Assembly: GCA_963727245.1 (NCBI GenBank)
Contig: CAVSFO010000009.1
Coordinates: 690,074-754,073, forward strand
Length of the DNA stretch: 64,000 bases
Source: JBKQVT01 sp963727245
GTDB lineage: Bacteria > Planctomycetota > Planctomycetia > Pirellulales > Thermoguttaceae
Direction: 5' to 3'
The notes beneath the pieces are model-generated. The model did no database searches. It was not told the origin of the DNA and worked only from the letters and a program-made list of their open reading frames with translations. Positions 54,016 to 62,073 of this stretch are shown piece by piece. A program made the translations under genes and the position numbers. Numbering within the stretch: the stretch's first letter is position 1; every line of letters starts with the position of its first letter.

Positions 54016-55821
54016 CAATCGCACCATCAACACCGCCAAGTCCGCCGGCGTAATGCCGCTAATGCGGCTAGCCTGCGCCAGATCGACGGGCCGAATCCGC
54101 GAAAATTTCTCCCGCGCCTCCGCCCGCAAGTGCTCGACCCCCTGAAAATCGAAATCTGCCGGGATGCGACGCGCCGCCAGCCGCTGTTGCCGGGCAATGT
54201 CGATCTGCTGCCGGGCGACGTAACCGGCGTACTTGGCGTCGTTGCTCACCTGCCGGGCCACCTCGGCCCCAACGCCGGCCAGCGCCGGCAGACGCCCGGC
54301 AAGCTGCTCCCACGTCACTTCCGGCCGCCGCAAGAGTTGGGCCAAGGTCAGCCCGTCCGAGCGGGTGGTTTCCAGGAGCTGCTCGACGCGCGCAATCTCC
54401 TCCTGTTTCCGCACCAGCCGCTGCCAGCGCAGATCTTCGACCAGGCCCAGCCCGTGGCCCAGCGGCGTCAAACGCCGGTCGGCATTGTCGTGACGCAGCA
54501 GCAGGCGGTATTCGGCGCGGCTGGTAAACATGCGGTAGGGCTCGTCGACGCCCCGGGTGATCAGGTCGTCGATCATCACGCCCAGGTAGGCTTCATCGCG
54601 GCGGAGCACCAGTGGGTCGCGTCCTTGCAGCGCCAGTGCGGCGTTGGCGCCGGCCAACAGGCCCTGGGCGGCCGCCTCTTCGTAGCCCGTGGTGCCGTTG
54701 AGCTGTCCGGCGACGTAGAGGCCGGCGACCTGCTTGGTTTCCAGCGAGAGTTGCAATTGATCGGGCGGGACGTAGTCGTACTCGATGGCGTAGCCGTAGC
54801 GGACGATTTCTGCCCGCCGCAGGGCCGGGATCGACCGCACCATGGCGTCCTGGACGTCGCGGGGCAGGCTGGTCGAGAGTCCGTTGACGTAGACCTCGCT
54901 GCTGGCGCGTCCTTCCGGTTCGAGGAACAACTGGTGGCGGGGGCGGTCGGCGAAGCGGACGATCTTAGTTTCCAGCGAGGGGCAGTAGCGCGGCCCGGTC
55001 GCCTGGATCTGGCCGCTGTACATCGGGGCGCGGTGCAAGTTGGCCCGCACCAACTCGTGCAGGGCAGGCGTCGTATAGGTGATCCAGCAAGGCAACTGCC
55101 GGCAATCGATCCGCTCGGTAAGGAAGGAGAACGGTTCGGGCTCGTCGTCGCCAAGTTGGATATCGGTTTCCTCGTAGTCGATGGTCGCGGCGGCCAGCCG
55201 GGGCGGCGTGCCAGTCTTGAAACGGGCCAGCCGCAGGCCCAATCGCTCCAGGGCCCGGCTGATGCCGGCCGTGGTGCCTTCGCCCATGCGGCCGCCGGCT
55301 GAGGTGGTCTGGCCGACGTGGAGCAGGCCGCGGAGAAAGGTGCCGGCGCAGAGGACAACCGCGCGGGCCCGATAAACCATACCGCCGGCGGCGGCGACGC
55401 CGATGACGCGCTGCCGTGGGCCGCCGCTTTCGACCAGGAGGTCTTCGACGGTCTCCTGGCAAAGCGTCAGGCCCGGCTGCGACTGGCAGAGCCGGCGGAT
55501 TTCCTCCTGGTAGGCGCGTTTGTCGGCCTGGGCGCGGGGGCCGTGCATGGCGGGCCCCTTGCTGCGGTTGAGCATGCGGAACTGGATGCCGGTAGCGTCG
55601 ATGGCGCGGCCCATGATGCCGCCCAGGGCGTCGATCTCGCGGACGAGTTGCCCCTTGGCCAGGCCGCCGATGGCCGGATTGCAGCTCATCTGGGCGATGC
55701 TATTCAGGCTGCTGGTCAGCAGTGCGGTCCGCGCGCCGATCCGTGCCGCGGCCATGGCCGCCTCGGTGCCGGCGTGGCCGCCGCCGATGACCAGGATGTC
55801 GAAATCGCGGGATGGGCCCAT
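53965..55821 (-). CDS. mnmG: tRNA uridine-5-carboxymethylaminomethyl modification enzyme
   Basis: With MnmE installs the cmnm5 group on wobble uridine of tRNA; FAD-dependent. 618 residues, intact. The N-terminal FAD motif is VIGGGHAGTEAAMAAARIG. SCNPAIGGLAKGQLVREIDALGG, PRAQADKRAYQ and CAGTFLRG are diagnostic, and the C-terminal SRISGITPADLAVLMVRL is the conserved helical end. The last ~16 residues (EGGGRRAEGGRKDEG) are from family I repeat. ATG 55821 chosen because the MGPSRDFDILVIGGG spacing fits the family; the frame is open for 230 more codons upstream, without family character. Confidence 0.94.
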   Translation of the reverse strand: MGPSRDFDILVIGGGHAGTEAAMAAARIGARTALLTSSLNSIAQMSCNPAIGGLAKGQLVREIDALGGIMGRAIDATGIQFRMLNRSKGPAMHGPRAQADKRAYQEEIRRLCQSQPGLTLCQETVEDLLVESGGPRQRVIGVAAAGGMVYRARAVVLCAGTFLRGLLHVGQTTSAGGRMGEGTTAGISRALERLGLRLARFKTGTPPRLAAATIDYEETDIQLGDDEPEPFSFLTERIDCRQLPCWITYTTPALHELVRANLHRAPMYSGQIQATGPRYCPSLETKIVRFADRPRHQLFLEPEGRASSEVYVNGLSTSLPRDVQDAMVRSIPALRRAEIVRYGYAIEYDYVPPDQLQLSLETKQVAGLYVAGQLNGTTGYEEAAAQGLLAGANAALALQGRDPLVLRRDEAYLGVMIDDLITRGVDEPYRMFTSRAEYRLLLRHDNADRRLTPLGHGLGLVEDLRWQRLVRKQEEIARVEQLLETTRSDGLTLAQLLRRPEVTWEQLAGRLPALAGVGAEVARQVSNDAKYAGYVARQQIDIARQQRLAARRIPADFDFQGVEHLRAEAREKFSRIRPVDLAQASRISGITPADLAVLMVRLGEGGGRRAEGGRKDEG

Positions 55822-55837
55822 GGGTCCATGATAAAGG

Positions 55838-55930
55838 GGCCGGGGGCCAGAGGCCAGGGGCCGGGGGAGGGAAGAGGGATTTAGGGATTTAGGGATTTGG
55901 CAAAGAAAGCCCCCGCACTGCGTGCGGGGG
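55838..55930. repeat. Families J, H and B (copy 6) in tandem
   Basis: CCGGGGGCCAGAGGCCAGGG at about 55839-55858, GGGATTTA octamers at 55875-55898, and the B hairpin AAAGCCCCCGCACTGCGTG to 55930. A composite of three families in 93 bases upstream of mnmG. Confidence 0.8.
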
Positions 55931-56106
55931 TTGCGGGCGGCGTAGCGGGCGCGCGTGAAGCGGGTCGGCCGCGCGGCCGTTTCGAGCCCCGCTGGGCTTG
56001 GGGGGCAGGACCGACCAACGGAGAAAGTGCAAGACGCTCCCGCTTGACCCCAAGGAGTCGAATCCCTACACTGAAAATCGCCGTTCATCACCCGGGCGCG
56101 CAAACC

Positions 56107-56460
56107 ATGAGCCCGCTCGACGAATTCGAAAAGCGGTTGGAGTCGCTGACGCGGGCGGAAATAGTCGAAGAGCGCCGGCGGCTGAGGGCGGAGTACCATG
56201 AGCTTTACGACGACGTTGCGGCGCTGCTGTTTCGTCACGACCCGGTCAGCATTAATTTCCAGACGAATGTAGACGAGTACGAGCCGGAGGTCGGCACGAT
56301 CTTGCCACGGCTTCGAAGTTGTCGCTCCGCGGAAGATGTGCGTCGGGTCGTTTGCGAGGAGTTTGCTCGTTGGTTCGATGCGGACATTGCTCGCCCGAGC
56401 GAGCGATATACGAAAATTGCAGCAGAGATTTGGGAGCGTTGGCAAAGATTCACCGGCTGA
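56107..56460 (+). CDS. Small hypothetical protein, 117 aa
   Basis: Starts ATG 56107 (MSPLDEFEKRLESLTRAEIVEER) and is mostly helical and acidic, with a conserved-looking middle (SINFQTNVDEYEPEVGTILPRLR) and C-terminus (SERYTKIAAEIWERWQRF). It resembles small immunity or DUF1871-like helical proteins in outline. The family is not assigned with confidence. No signal or membrane segment, no clear operon partner. The ribosome-binding site is weak. Confidence 0.6.
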   Translation: MSPLDEFEKRLESLTRAEIVEERRRLRAEYHELYDDVAALLFRHDPVSINFQTNVDEYEPEVGTILPRLRSCRSAEDVRRVVCEEFARWFDADIARPSERYTKIAAEIWERWQRFTG

Positions 56461-56737
56461 AGAATCAGGTCCGGCGCCCCGTGCCTGACACTTTGCTTCC
56501 CCAACGGCCACGTCCCCGTCTCGATTCCCGTTGCGACTCTGCCCAAGCCCACCGGCTGCGGCCGGTGGGACGGGCGGCGGGAAAACCGTCGTTCTCCGCG
56601 GCGCATTCCCACCGGCCGCAGCCGGTGGGCTTGGGCTGCGGGATGGACCAATGAGAGAACTGCCAGACCTGTTTCCCCGCCGGCTTTTCCTATCCCCGAT
56701 CCCTGGCCCCCGGCCCCTGGTCCCTGACCCCTGCTCC
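56461..56737. repeat. Gap made of repeat families G (half), C (copy 4) and J
   Basis: GGTCCGGCGCCCCGTGCCTG at 56470 is a half copy of family G. 56541-56636 is a full family C palindrome (CAAGCCCACCGGCTGCGGCC and mirror). 56697-56735 is CCTGGCCCCCGGCCCCTGG of family J. No gene is seen on either strand. Confidence 0.75.
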
Positions 56738-56840
56738 TCACGCCGCCACGTCGATCAGGCCGCGGGGACAGTGGAGCTTGAACGGCCCAAAAACCTTCCG
56801 CTGCGCCAGACCCACCGTGCCGGCCCGGCGGCGCCGGGAC
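56738..56840 (-). pseudogene. Duplicated 3' end of the SNF2 helicase gene
   Basis: Reading leftwards from about 56840 this gives GLAQRKVFGPFKLHCPRG then LIDVAA and a stop, matching the helicase tail GLTQEEVFGLFKLHCPRG then PIDVAA at 57526-57620. The DNA is about 80% identical over 100 bases. No start or upstream helicase sequence remains. The toxin-antitoxin genes and palindrome K lie between the two copies. Confidence 0.82.
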
Positions 56841-56841
56841 G

Positions 56842-57123
56842 TCAATACACCTCTTCATGTGTCCCGACGGTCTCCAACAGAATCGCTTCGGCGCCCTGCC
56901 AAGCGACGATCTTGAAGACGATTCGCAGGTCGTAACCCGCGCTGCATGCCCATGAACCTTCGAGCGGTCCCTTCAGCTTATGGGTCTTCAATTGAGGCTG
57001 GAAGGCATCGGCGGAAAGAAGCTCCAGCGCGGCATGGAGATCGGCGGCCGCGCGTGGGTCTTTCTTGGCGGCACGCCGGGCCGCACGCAGGAAGGCGTTG
57101 GAACGCAGCAAGACTCGGGTCAC
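56842..57123 (-). CDS. RelE/ParE-superfamily toxin (YafQ-like)
   Basis: 93 residues. Residues 12-45 are two helices (FLRAARRAAKKDPRAAADLHAAL), then LKTHKLKGPLEGSWACSAGYDLRIVFKI, the beta-sheet core with the conserved basic and SxGYDLRIVF elements of mRNA interferases, ending GTHEEVY. The ATG overlaps the antitoxin stop (ATGA at 57120-57123). Such toxins cleave ribosome-bound mRNA. This is a strong call from sequence pattern and pairing. Confidence 0.87.
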   Translation of the reverse strand: MTRVLLRSNAFLRAARRAAKKDPRAAADLHAALELLSADAFQPQLKTHKLKGPLEGSWACSAGYDLRIVFKIVAWQGAEAILLETVGTHEEVY

Positions 57124-57368
57124 GACTGGATTTCCCGCAACAGTTCATCCGGCCGGGCCGGGCGGCACTCGCCTTGCTGGAATTGGCGATCGGCGTCCGC
57201 GACGTCCGCGGCCAACTCCGCGCGGCGCCGCTCGATCAAGCGGCGATTGAGGATTTCCACCAAAACCTCTTGCTCCTCCAACGACAGGCTGCCGGCAGCC
57301 TCAAGAATGTCAGCGAAGGGCGGTGCATTTTCCATCATCGCGGCCTGTATGGAAACGGGGAGGATCAT
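57120..57368 (-). CDS. Antitoxin partner of the RelE-like toxin
   Basis: 82 residues from ATG 57368 (AAGG upstream); internal ATGs at 57338 and 57335 are alternatives. The central segment LEAAGSLSLEEQEVLVEILNRRLIERRRAELAADV resembles the helical antitoxins paired with RelE-like toxins of cyanobacteria and planctomycetes. The C-terminal part (ECRPARPDELLREIQS) likely wraps the toxin. No obvious DNA-binding fold, so autoregulation is uncertain. Confidence 0.8.
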   Translation of the reverse strand: MILPVSIQAAMMENAPPFADILEAAGSLSLEEQEVLVEILNRRLIERRRAELAADVADADRQFQQGECRPARPDELLREIQS

Positions 57369-57390
57369 CTAAATGACCTTGCGGGACCCC

Positions 57391-57469
57391 GGGAAAAAGG
57401 TGACAGGCACCATTTGCCGGAACGGCCTGGAGGGTGCTTCGCACAAATGGTGCCTGTCACCTTTTTCCC
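57391..57469. repeat. Inverted repeat family K, 26-bp perfect arms
   Basis: GGGAAAAAGGTGACAGGCAC... at 57391-57416 is exactly mirrored at 57444-57469, with a 27-base loop. Seen once in the window. It lies between the antitoxin start and the helicase stop and could also function as a bidirectional terminator. Confidence 0.85.
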
Positions 57470-57525
57470 TCGCCCACATCTATCCTCAACATAATCCCCC
57501 GTCGGGCCGGCGTCAAGGGAAGCCC

Positions 57526-59470
57526 TCACGCCGCCACGTCGATCGGGCCGCGGGGACAGTGGAGCTTGAAGAGGCCGAAAACCTCCTCCTGCGTCAGGCC
57601 CAACTTGCCGGGCCCGGCGGCCCCGGAAAAGATCGCGTCGAACAACTCGCGCTTCTCCTGCAAGATGCGGTCGATCCGCTCCTCGATCGAATCGAGCACC
57701 AGGAACCGCGATACCGTCACCGGGCCGGCCACCCCGATGCGATGGGCCCGATTGATCGCCTGGTCCTCGACCGCCGGGTTCCACCAGCGATCGAACAGAA
57801 ACACGTAGCCGGCACATTGCAAGTTCAAGCCCACCCCGCCCGCACCGTAACTCATGAGCAAAACGTGCTTGTCGGCGTCCTCGCGGAAGCGGCGGATCAC
57901 CTCGTCGCGGGCCCGCACCGGGATGCGGCCGTGATAGCAGAGCGGACCGAAACGCCCCAGCGGACCGACGAGCCGGTCGATGGTGCCGACCCATTGGCTG
58001 AAGACGATTGCCTTGCGGCCGCTGCCGGCGATCTCCTCCAGATCGGCCTCCAGCCGCTCCAGCTTCGAGCTGGCGCCGCCGGCCGGATCGAAGTTGCAAA
58101 TCTGCTTCAGCCGCAACACCAGCTCGAAGACGTGCTGGATGGTCAGCGAGTCGCCCAGCGACGTGAGGCGGACGATGCCCTCGTCCTCGGCCAGTTGATA
58201 GGCCTGCGCGCTGCGGCGGGGTCAACTCCAGTTCGGCGTCGCGGAACATCTTGGGCGGCAAGTCCGCCAGCACCTGCTCCTTGGTGCGCCGCAAGATGTA
58301 ATCGCCGACCATGCGGCCCAGCCGCCGCGGCTTCATCTTGGGCGAGAGGAAACCGGGGACCAAAAACTCGAAGATGCCAACCAGGTCGTCGCCGCTGTTT
58401 TCCACCGGCGTGCCGGTCAGGGCCCAACTGCGTCGGCGGGCCGTGGAGCGGACCACTTCGCTGGTGGTGCTGGCTAGATTTTTGATCCGTTGCGCCTCGT
58501 CCAACACGACCAGGTCGAAACGCACGTCCGGGCCCCACAGGTCGCGGTCGCGCGAGAGCAGCTCGTAGTTGGCCAGCCGCAGCGGCACGTCGGCGAGTTG
58601 CCACTGCCAGGCCCGGCGGGCCTGGTCGCCCTCGACCACCATCACTGGGATCTCCGGCGCCCATAAGGCCAGCTCGCGCTGCCAGTTGGTCACCAACGAC
58701 TTGGGGCAGACCACGAGCACGCTGTGCAGCTCGCCGCGGCGCAGCAGCAGGCGGATGGCCGTGATGGCCTGCATGGTCTTGCCCAAGCCCATCTCGTCGG
58801 CCAGCACCGCCGCCTGCCGCGGATAGAGGAAGGCGACGCCCTCGAATTGGAACGGGAAGGGCGCGAACGGCATGGCCAGCGACCGCTCGGCCAGCAGCGA
58901 TTCCAACGACGGCTGGAGAATGTACTGGAGCCGGTCTTCCAGTTTGATCACGTCGGCCGGCGGCCTGATGCGAGTCAGGCCTTCCGGCAAGGCCGGTGTT
59001 GTCCAAGAGTTTCTCCCCTCTCCCTTCGTGGGAGAGGGGTTGGGGGTGAGGGCTGCTGCACGTCCGGGCGATGGCTGAATCGTGCCTGGTGGGGCTCGCT
59101 GCGCTCGACCCACCCTACCATCTTGCGCGCCCCCGCAACAGAAACTTCTCGGGCTGGAGGATGGACCATTTTCCGGCGGCGCGGCCGGCGCGACCGGCTC
59201 GGCCTCCGCCGCGAAGGCGAAACTTCGCACGCGGACTTCCGGGCGGCCGATCGGAATGGAGATCGCCCGCGGCGGCTGCGATTCCAAGCGGATGCTGTGG
59301 ACCTGCAGGGCGATGGGCTGGCCGAAAGATCCCAAGGGGACAGTCCCATTTTCGTCGGACGAAAATCGGGACAGTCCCCGAGCTGCTCGTTCGTCAATCC
59401 TCACCGGGACCTGCAAGTCGATCTCAGTGACCGCCGGGGGCGGCGGGGCGAACCAACTGATGACGGTCAT
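57526..59470 (-). CDS. SNF2-family helicase/ATPase (frameshift, several repeat inserts)
   Basis: About 650 residues. Helicase motifs in order: FPFQFEGVAFLYPRQAAVLADEMGLGKTMQA (Q and I), LVVCPKSLVTNWQREL (Ia), VVLDEAQRIKN (II, DEAQ form), ALTGTPVENS (III). In the second frame: IVFSQWVGTIDRL (IV), VLLMSYGAGGVGLNLQCAGYVF (V) and INRAHRIGV (VI). One base is missing near 58210. Before the helicase core, translated copies of families A (residues ~30), D and E (residues ~115-150) are stitched in frame. Probably a DNA translocase with chromatin/RNA-polymerase-associated role; the N-terminal 150 residues have no domain of their own. Confidence 0.88.
59012..59149. repeat. Half copies of families E and D inside the helicase gene
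   Basis: CTCCCCTCTCCCTTCGTGGG at 59014 (family E half) is followed by GCCTGGTGGGGCTCGCTGCG at 59084 and the CGCAACAGAAAC flank at 59134-59145 (family D half). Both are translated in frame on the minus strand. Confidence 0.85.
59336..59379. repeat. 44-bp palindrome family A, copy 7, inside the helicase gene
   Basis: Full 44-base copy in frame (GLSRFSSDENGTVPLG in the protein). The same peptide (FSFDENGTVP) appears in the permease insert, because both copies lie in the same orientation and frame. Confidence 0.9.
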
Positions 59471-59985
59471 CGCGCGGCCTGCTGCGCTTCGGCAATGGCT
59501 TCACGGATACGTCCGAACGGCTCGGCCAGGTCGAACGACTCGCCCAGCTCGGCCAGCCGTCCGGCGATCAGCGGGGCGTCGGCCTGCGACGGCCCGGCCA
59601 CGGCCAGCGTGTTTCGCCCCACGCGGAAAGTGCACCAGCCACCGTTCTCGGCCGCTGCCGCGGGCAAGACCAAGGCCACGGGGATGGACACCAATTCGCG
59701 CACCGCCAGGGCCGGCGGACAATCGGTGCAGACGATCAGGGGCTCGATTTGTGCCTGCTTTAGCAGGGTAAATCCAATCTGCTCGCCGTACAAATACGGC
59801 TCCAGCGTCGCCCCGTAGAGGATCTCCTGGGCCCGATTCGCCTTGATCGGGGCCGTGCAATGAAATTCCAGCGGCCGGCCCACCATGCTCAACAGCAGGT
59901 AGCCGCCGAACAGGCCGTGTTGAGGATCGCTCAGCACGGTCAGGAACCCTAAGACGGGCTTGCGGCCGGAATTCTTGGCTCCCAT
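59467..59985 (-). CDS. Conserved-looking hypothetical protein, 172 aa
   Basis: ATG at 59985; the stop overlaps the helicase start by four bases (59467-59470), so the two are co-translated. The sequence reads as a soluble alpha/beta protein (GFLTVLSDPQHGLFGGYLLL, EFHCTAPIKANRAQEILYG, WCTFRVGRNTLAVAGPSQADA). No motif is recognised. Its fixed coupling to an SNF2 helicase suggests a helper role; that is inference only. Upstream 59986-60060 is AT-rich enough to hold the promoter. Confidence 0.7.
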   Translation of the reverse strand: MGAKNSGRKPVLGFLTVLSDPQHGLFGGYLLLSMVGRPLEFHCTAPIKANRAQEILYGATLEPYLYGEQIGFTLLKQAQIEPLIVCTDCPPALAVRELVSIPVALVLPAAAAENGGWCTFRVGRNTLAVAGPSQADAPLIAGRLAELGESFDLAEPFGRIREAIAEAQQAAR

Positions 59986-60200
59986 TGGAAATCCCTAATC
60001 AACGCAGATTCCGCATTATTCCCAGTTAATTCACGTTGTCGCCATTGGGCCTTCCAGGCGGATGGAGCATCGGGTCGGGGCTGCGGGTGACTTTAGTCCG
60101 GATTCTTCCCAACAAGTAAGAAGGATGGGTTCATTATGACACAAAAGGGTGGAAAATGGCCCACTGGCATGGTGTCGAAAAAAGAACTTTTGCCGAGTCC

Positions 60201-60230
60201 TCGACTTATTCGTAGCTTTCTGTTTATACT
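60201..60230 (+). promoter_or_regulatory. Candidate promoter for the gene at 60254
   Basis: TCGACT (60201-60206), an 18-base spacer, and TATACT (60225-60230), 24 bases before the ATG. The -35 matches 4 of 6. GAAAGGAA lies between box and start. Confidence 0.5.
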
Positions 60231-60253
60231 GAAGGGTGAAAGGAATGGTGTTT

Positions 60254-60740
60254 ATGAGCCAAGAGCAGTCCCGAACACGAACGCCCCTGTACAGCCAGAT
60301 CGAACGTCTCGCAGAACGCCGGCTGCGCGGGGGGCCCGCACGGAACTCGCGGGCCGGACACGGAGTCCACCCATCTCCTGAGGCGGCTGCTGGCCGGTCA
60401 GGATAGGCAGAACGAGTTGTTGGAGGAACTGGTCAATCAATTGGGGGCGTCGCAGAAGCAGCGGGCCGTCGAACTGGGACAGTGGAAACAGGCCAACCCG
60501 CACCTGGCGCGGAGCTGCCGGATGGCGGCCGAGGCCCTGAGCAAGATCCAGACCGAGTTTCTGGACAGCCTGACCCAGGAGGTCCGCGACAATTACGAGA
60601 CGCTGCTGGACGGGGAGTTCATGCTCAACGAGTTCGTCGATCGGTTTGGTCCCCGGCTGGCTCATTTGAACGGGCTTTTGCAGGTGCTCTCGCAGTTGAG
60701 TGCCACTCCGACTTCGGCCAATGCGCCCAACACGCCGTGA
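60254..60740 (+). CDS. Hypothetical helical protein, about 161 aa (frameshift)
   Basis: ATG 60254 gives SQEQSRTRTPLYSQIERLAERRLRGG. A one-base shift near 60330-60340 is needed to join the longer helical part (THLLRRLLAGQDRQNELLEELVNQLG, then SKIQTEFLDSLTQEVRDNYETLLDGEFMLNEFVDRFGP). The whole is a soluble mostly helical protein, probably coiled-coil in the first half. No family recognised. The 3' end overlaps the start of the PQQ-repeat lipoprotein gene by 20 bases, so they are likely co-transcribed. Confidence 0.6.
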
Positions 60741-62073
60741 TAGCGCGGCCGTGCGCCGACTGCTGTTATCTCTGGGGATCGCGCTGGCGATAGCGGGCTG
60801 CCGGAAGGACGAGGCGCCGCCGCAGCGGGCGGCCGTCCCGCAAACCTCGGGCGACATTGCAACGGAGGACATTTCCTCCAGCCCGGCGGCCGCCGAGCAG
60901 GGCGACGCCTGGCCGATGTTCCGCGGCGACAGCCAGGCCACGGGCGTGGCCAAGTGCGCCTGCCCGAGCGGCTCGAGTTGCTCTGGACTTTCTCCACCGA
61001 CAAGGGCGGGTTCCAGTCGACGGCCGCCATCGATCACGGCGCCGTCTACGCCGGCTCGACCGATGGCAACCTGTACGCCGTCGATCTGGCCGGCGGCAAG
61101 CGGCGCTCGGGCGCTGCCGACCGATCTGGGCTTCACGGCCTCGGCGGCCGTCCGCGACGGGCTGGTCTATGTCGGCGACAGCGAAGGCCGCTTCTATTGC
61201 GTCGACGCCAAGTCGGGCAAGGCGAAATGGACTTATCTCACGGGGGCTGAAATCGACTCCAGCGCCAACTTCTACCGCGATTGCGTCCTGGTCGGCTCGC
61301 AGGACACCAACCTCTACTGCTTCCAGGCGGAAACCGGCAAGCTGGTGTGGAAGTTCGACACGAAGGACCAGGTCTGGAGTTTTCCCAGCGTGCTGGGGCA
61401 CCAGGCGTATTTCGGCTCTTGCGACCGGCAGTTCCACGTCGTCGATCTTCGCCAGGGCAAGTGTCTCGCCCAGGTTGACATGGATGCGGAGACCGCCTGT
61501 GCGGCCGCCCTGATGGGTGAGACCGCCTATGTCGGCACCGAGGAGGGCCGGTTCCTGGCCGTGGCGCTGGGGCGGCCGCGGATCCTTTGGCATTACGAGG
61601 ACACGGCCGATCCCGCCGCGTTCCGCTCGTCGGCGGCCGTGACGCCGCAGGCGGTGATCGTCGGCTCGCGGGACAAGCTGGTCCGGGCCTTCGATCCCAA
61701 GACGGGGCGGCCGCTGTGGAGTTTCACCACCAAGGGGCAAGTGGACAGCTCGCCGGTCGTGGCCGGCAACCGCGTCTTTGTCGGCTCGTCCGACGGACGC
61801 CTTTATGGACTGGACCTGAAATCGGGCCACGAGGTCTGGCAATTCAACGCGGGGGCCGCCATTGTGGCCTCGCCGGCCGTGGCCGCCGGACGCCTCGTCA
61901 TCGGCAGCGAAGACGGAAACCTGTATTGCTTCGGGGAAAAAAGTAGGGTGGGTCGAGCGCAGCGAGCCCCACCACTTGCGGTTCGGCCGTTTCCTGGTGG
62001 GGCTCGCTGCGCTCGACCCACCCTACTACTATGGAGCGAAACGAACAGTCGAAGGGAACTATGCCGCCAGTGA
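60721..62073 (+). CDS. PQQ-like beta-propeller lipoprotein (frameshifts)
   Basis: Lipoprotein signal LLLSLGIALAIAGCRKDE with a lipobox cysteine near residue 27. Then repeated propeller blades: VYAGSTDGNLYAVDLAGGK, VYVGDSEGRFYCVDAKSGKAKWTY, VLVGSQDTNLYCFQAETGKLVWKF, VFVGSSDGRLYGLDLKSGHEVWQF and LVIGSEDGNLYCFG. This is a PQQ-repeat scaffold like BamB rather than an enzyme. One-base shifts near 60955 and 61105 interrupt the first blades. Residues after FGEK are the translation of palindrome D4 and reach a chance stop at 62073, overlapping the next gene. GTG at 60751 is an alternative start. Confidence 0.83.
   Translation: MRPTRRDSAAVRRLLLSLGIALAIAGCRKDEAPPQRAAVPQTSGDIATEDISSSPAAAEQGDAWPMFRGDSQATGVAKCACPSGSSCSGLSPPTRAGSSRRPPSITAPSTPARPMATCTPSIWPAASGARALPTDLGFTASAAVRDGLVYVGDSEGRFYCVDAKSGKAKWTYLTGAEIDSSANFYRDCVLVGSQDTNLYCFQAETGKLVWKFDTKDQVWSFPSVLGHQAYFGSCDRQFHVVDLRQGKCLAQVDMDAETACAAALMGETAYVGTEEGRFLAVALGRPRILWHYEDTADPAAFRSSAAVTPQAVIVGSRDKLVRAFDPKTGRPLWSFTTKGQVDSSPVVAGNRVFVGSSDGRLYGLDLKSGHEVWQFNAGAAIVASPAVAAGRLVIGSEDGNLYCFGEKSRVGRAQRAPPLAVRPFPGGARCARPTLLLWSETNSRRELCRQ
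61943..62026. repeat. Palindromic repeat family D, copy 4
   Basis: GTAGGGTGGGTCGAGCGCAG and its mirror CTCGACCCACCCTAC flank a loop with TTTCCTGGTGGGG. It closely matches 15267-15350. It provides the C-terminus of the PQQ lipoprotein. Confidence 0.88.

Noticed and set aside
53965..56511. Upstream extension of mnmG to base 56511
   Set aside because: The extra ~230 residues are translations of repeats and of the antisense of the gene at 56107; the family starts at MGPSRDFDILVIGGG.
56235..56858. 207-codon minus-strand ORF over repeats C and J
   Set aside because: It is translated repeat sequence plus the antisense of the hypothetical gene at 56107.
57391..57469. Inverted repeat K as the end of an insertion sequence
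   Set aside because: The arms are only 27 bases apart and there is no transposase between or beside them; a hairpin or terminator is more likely.
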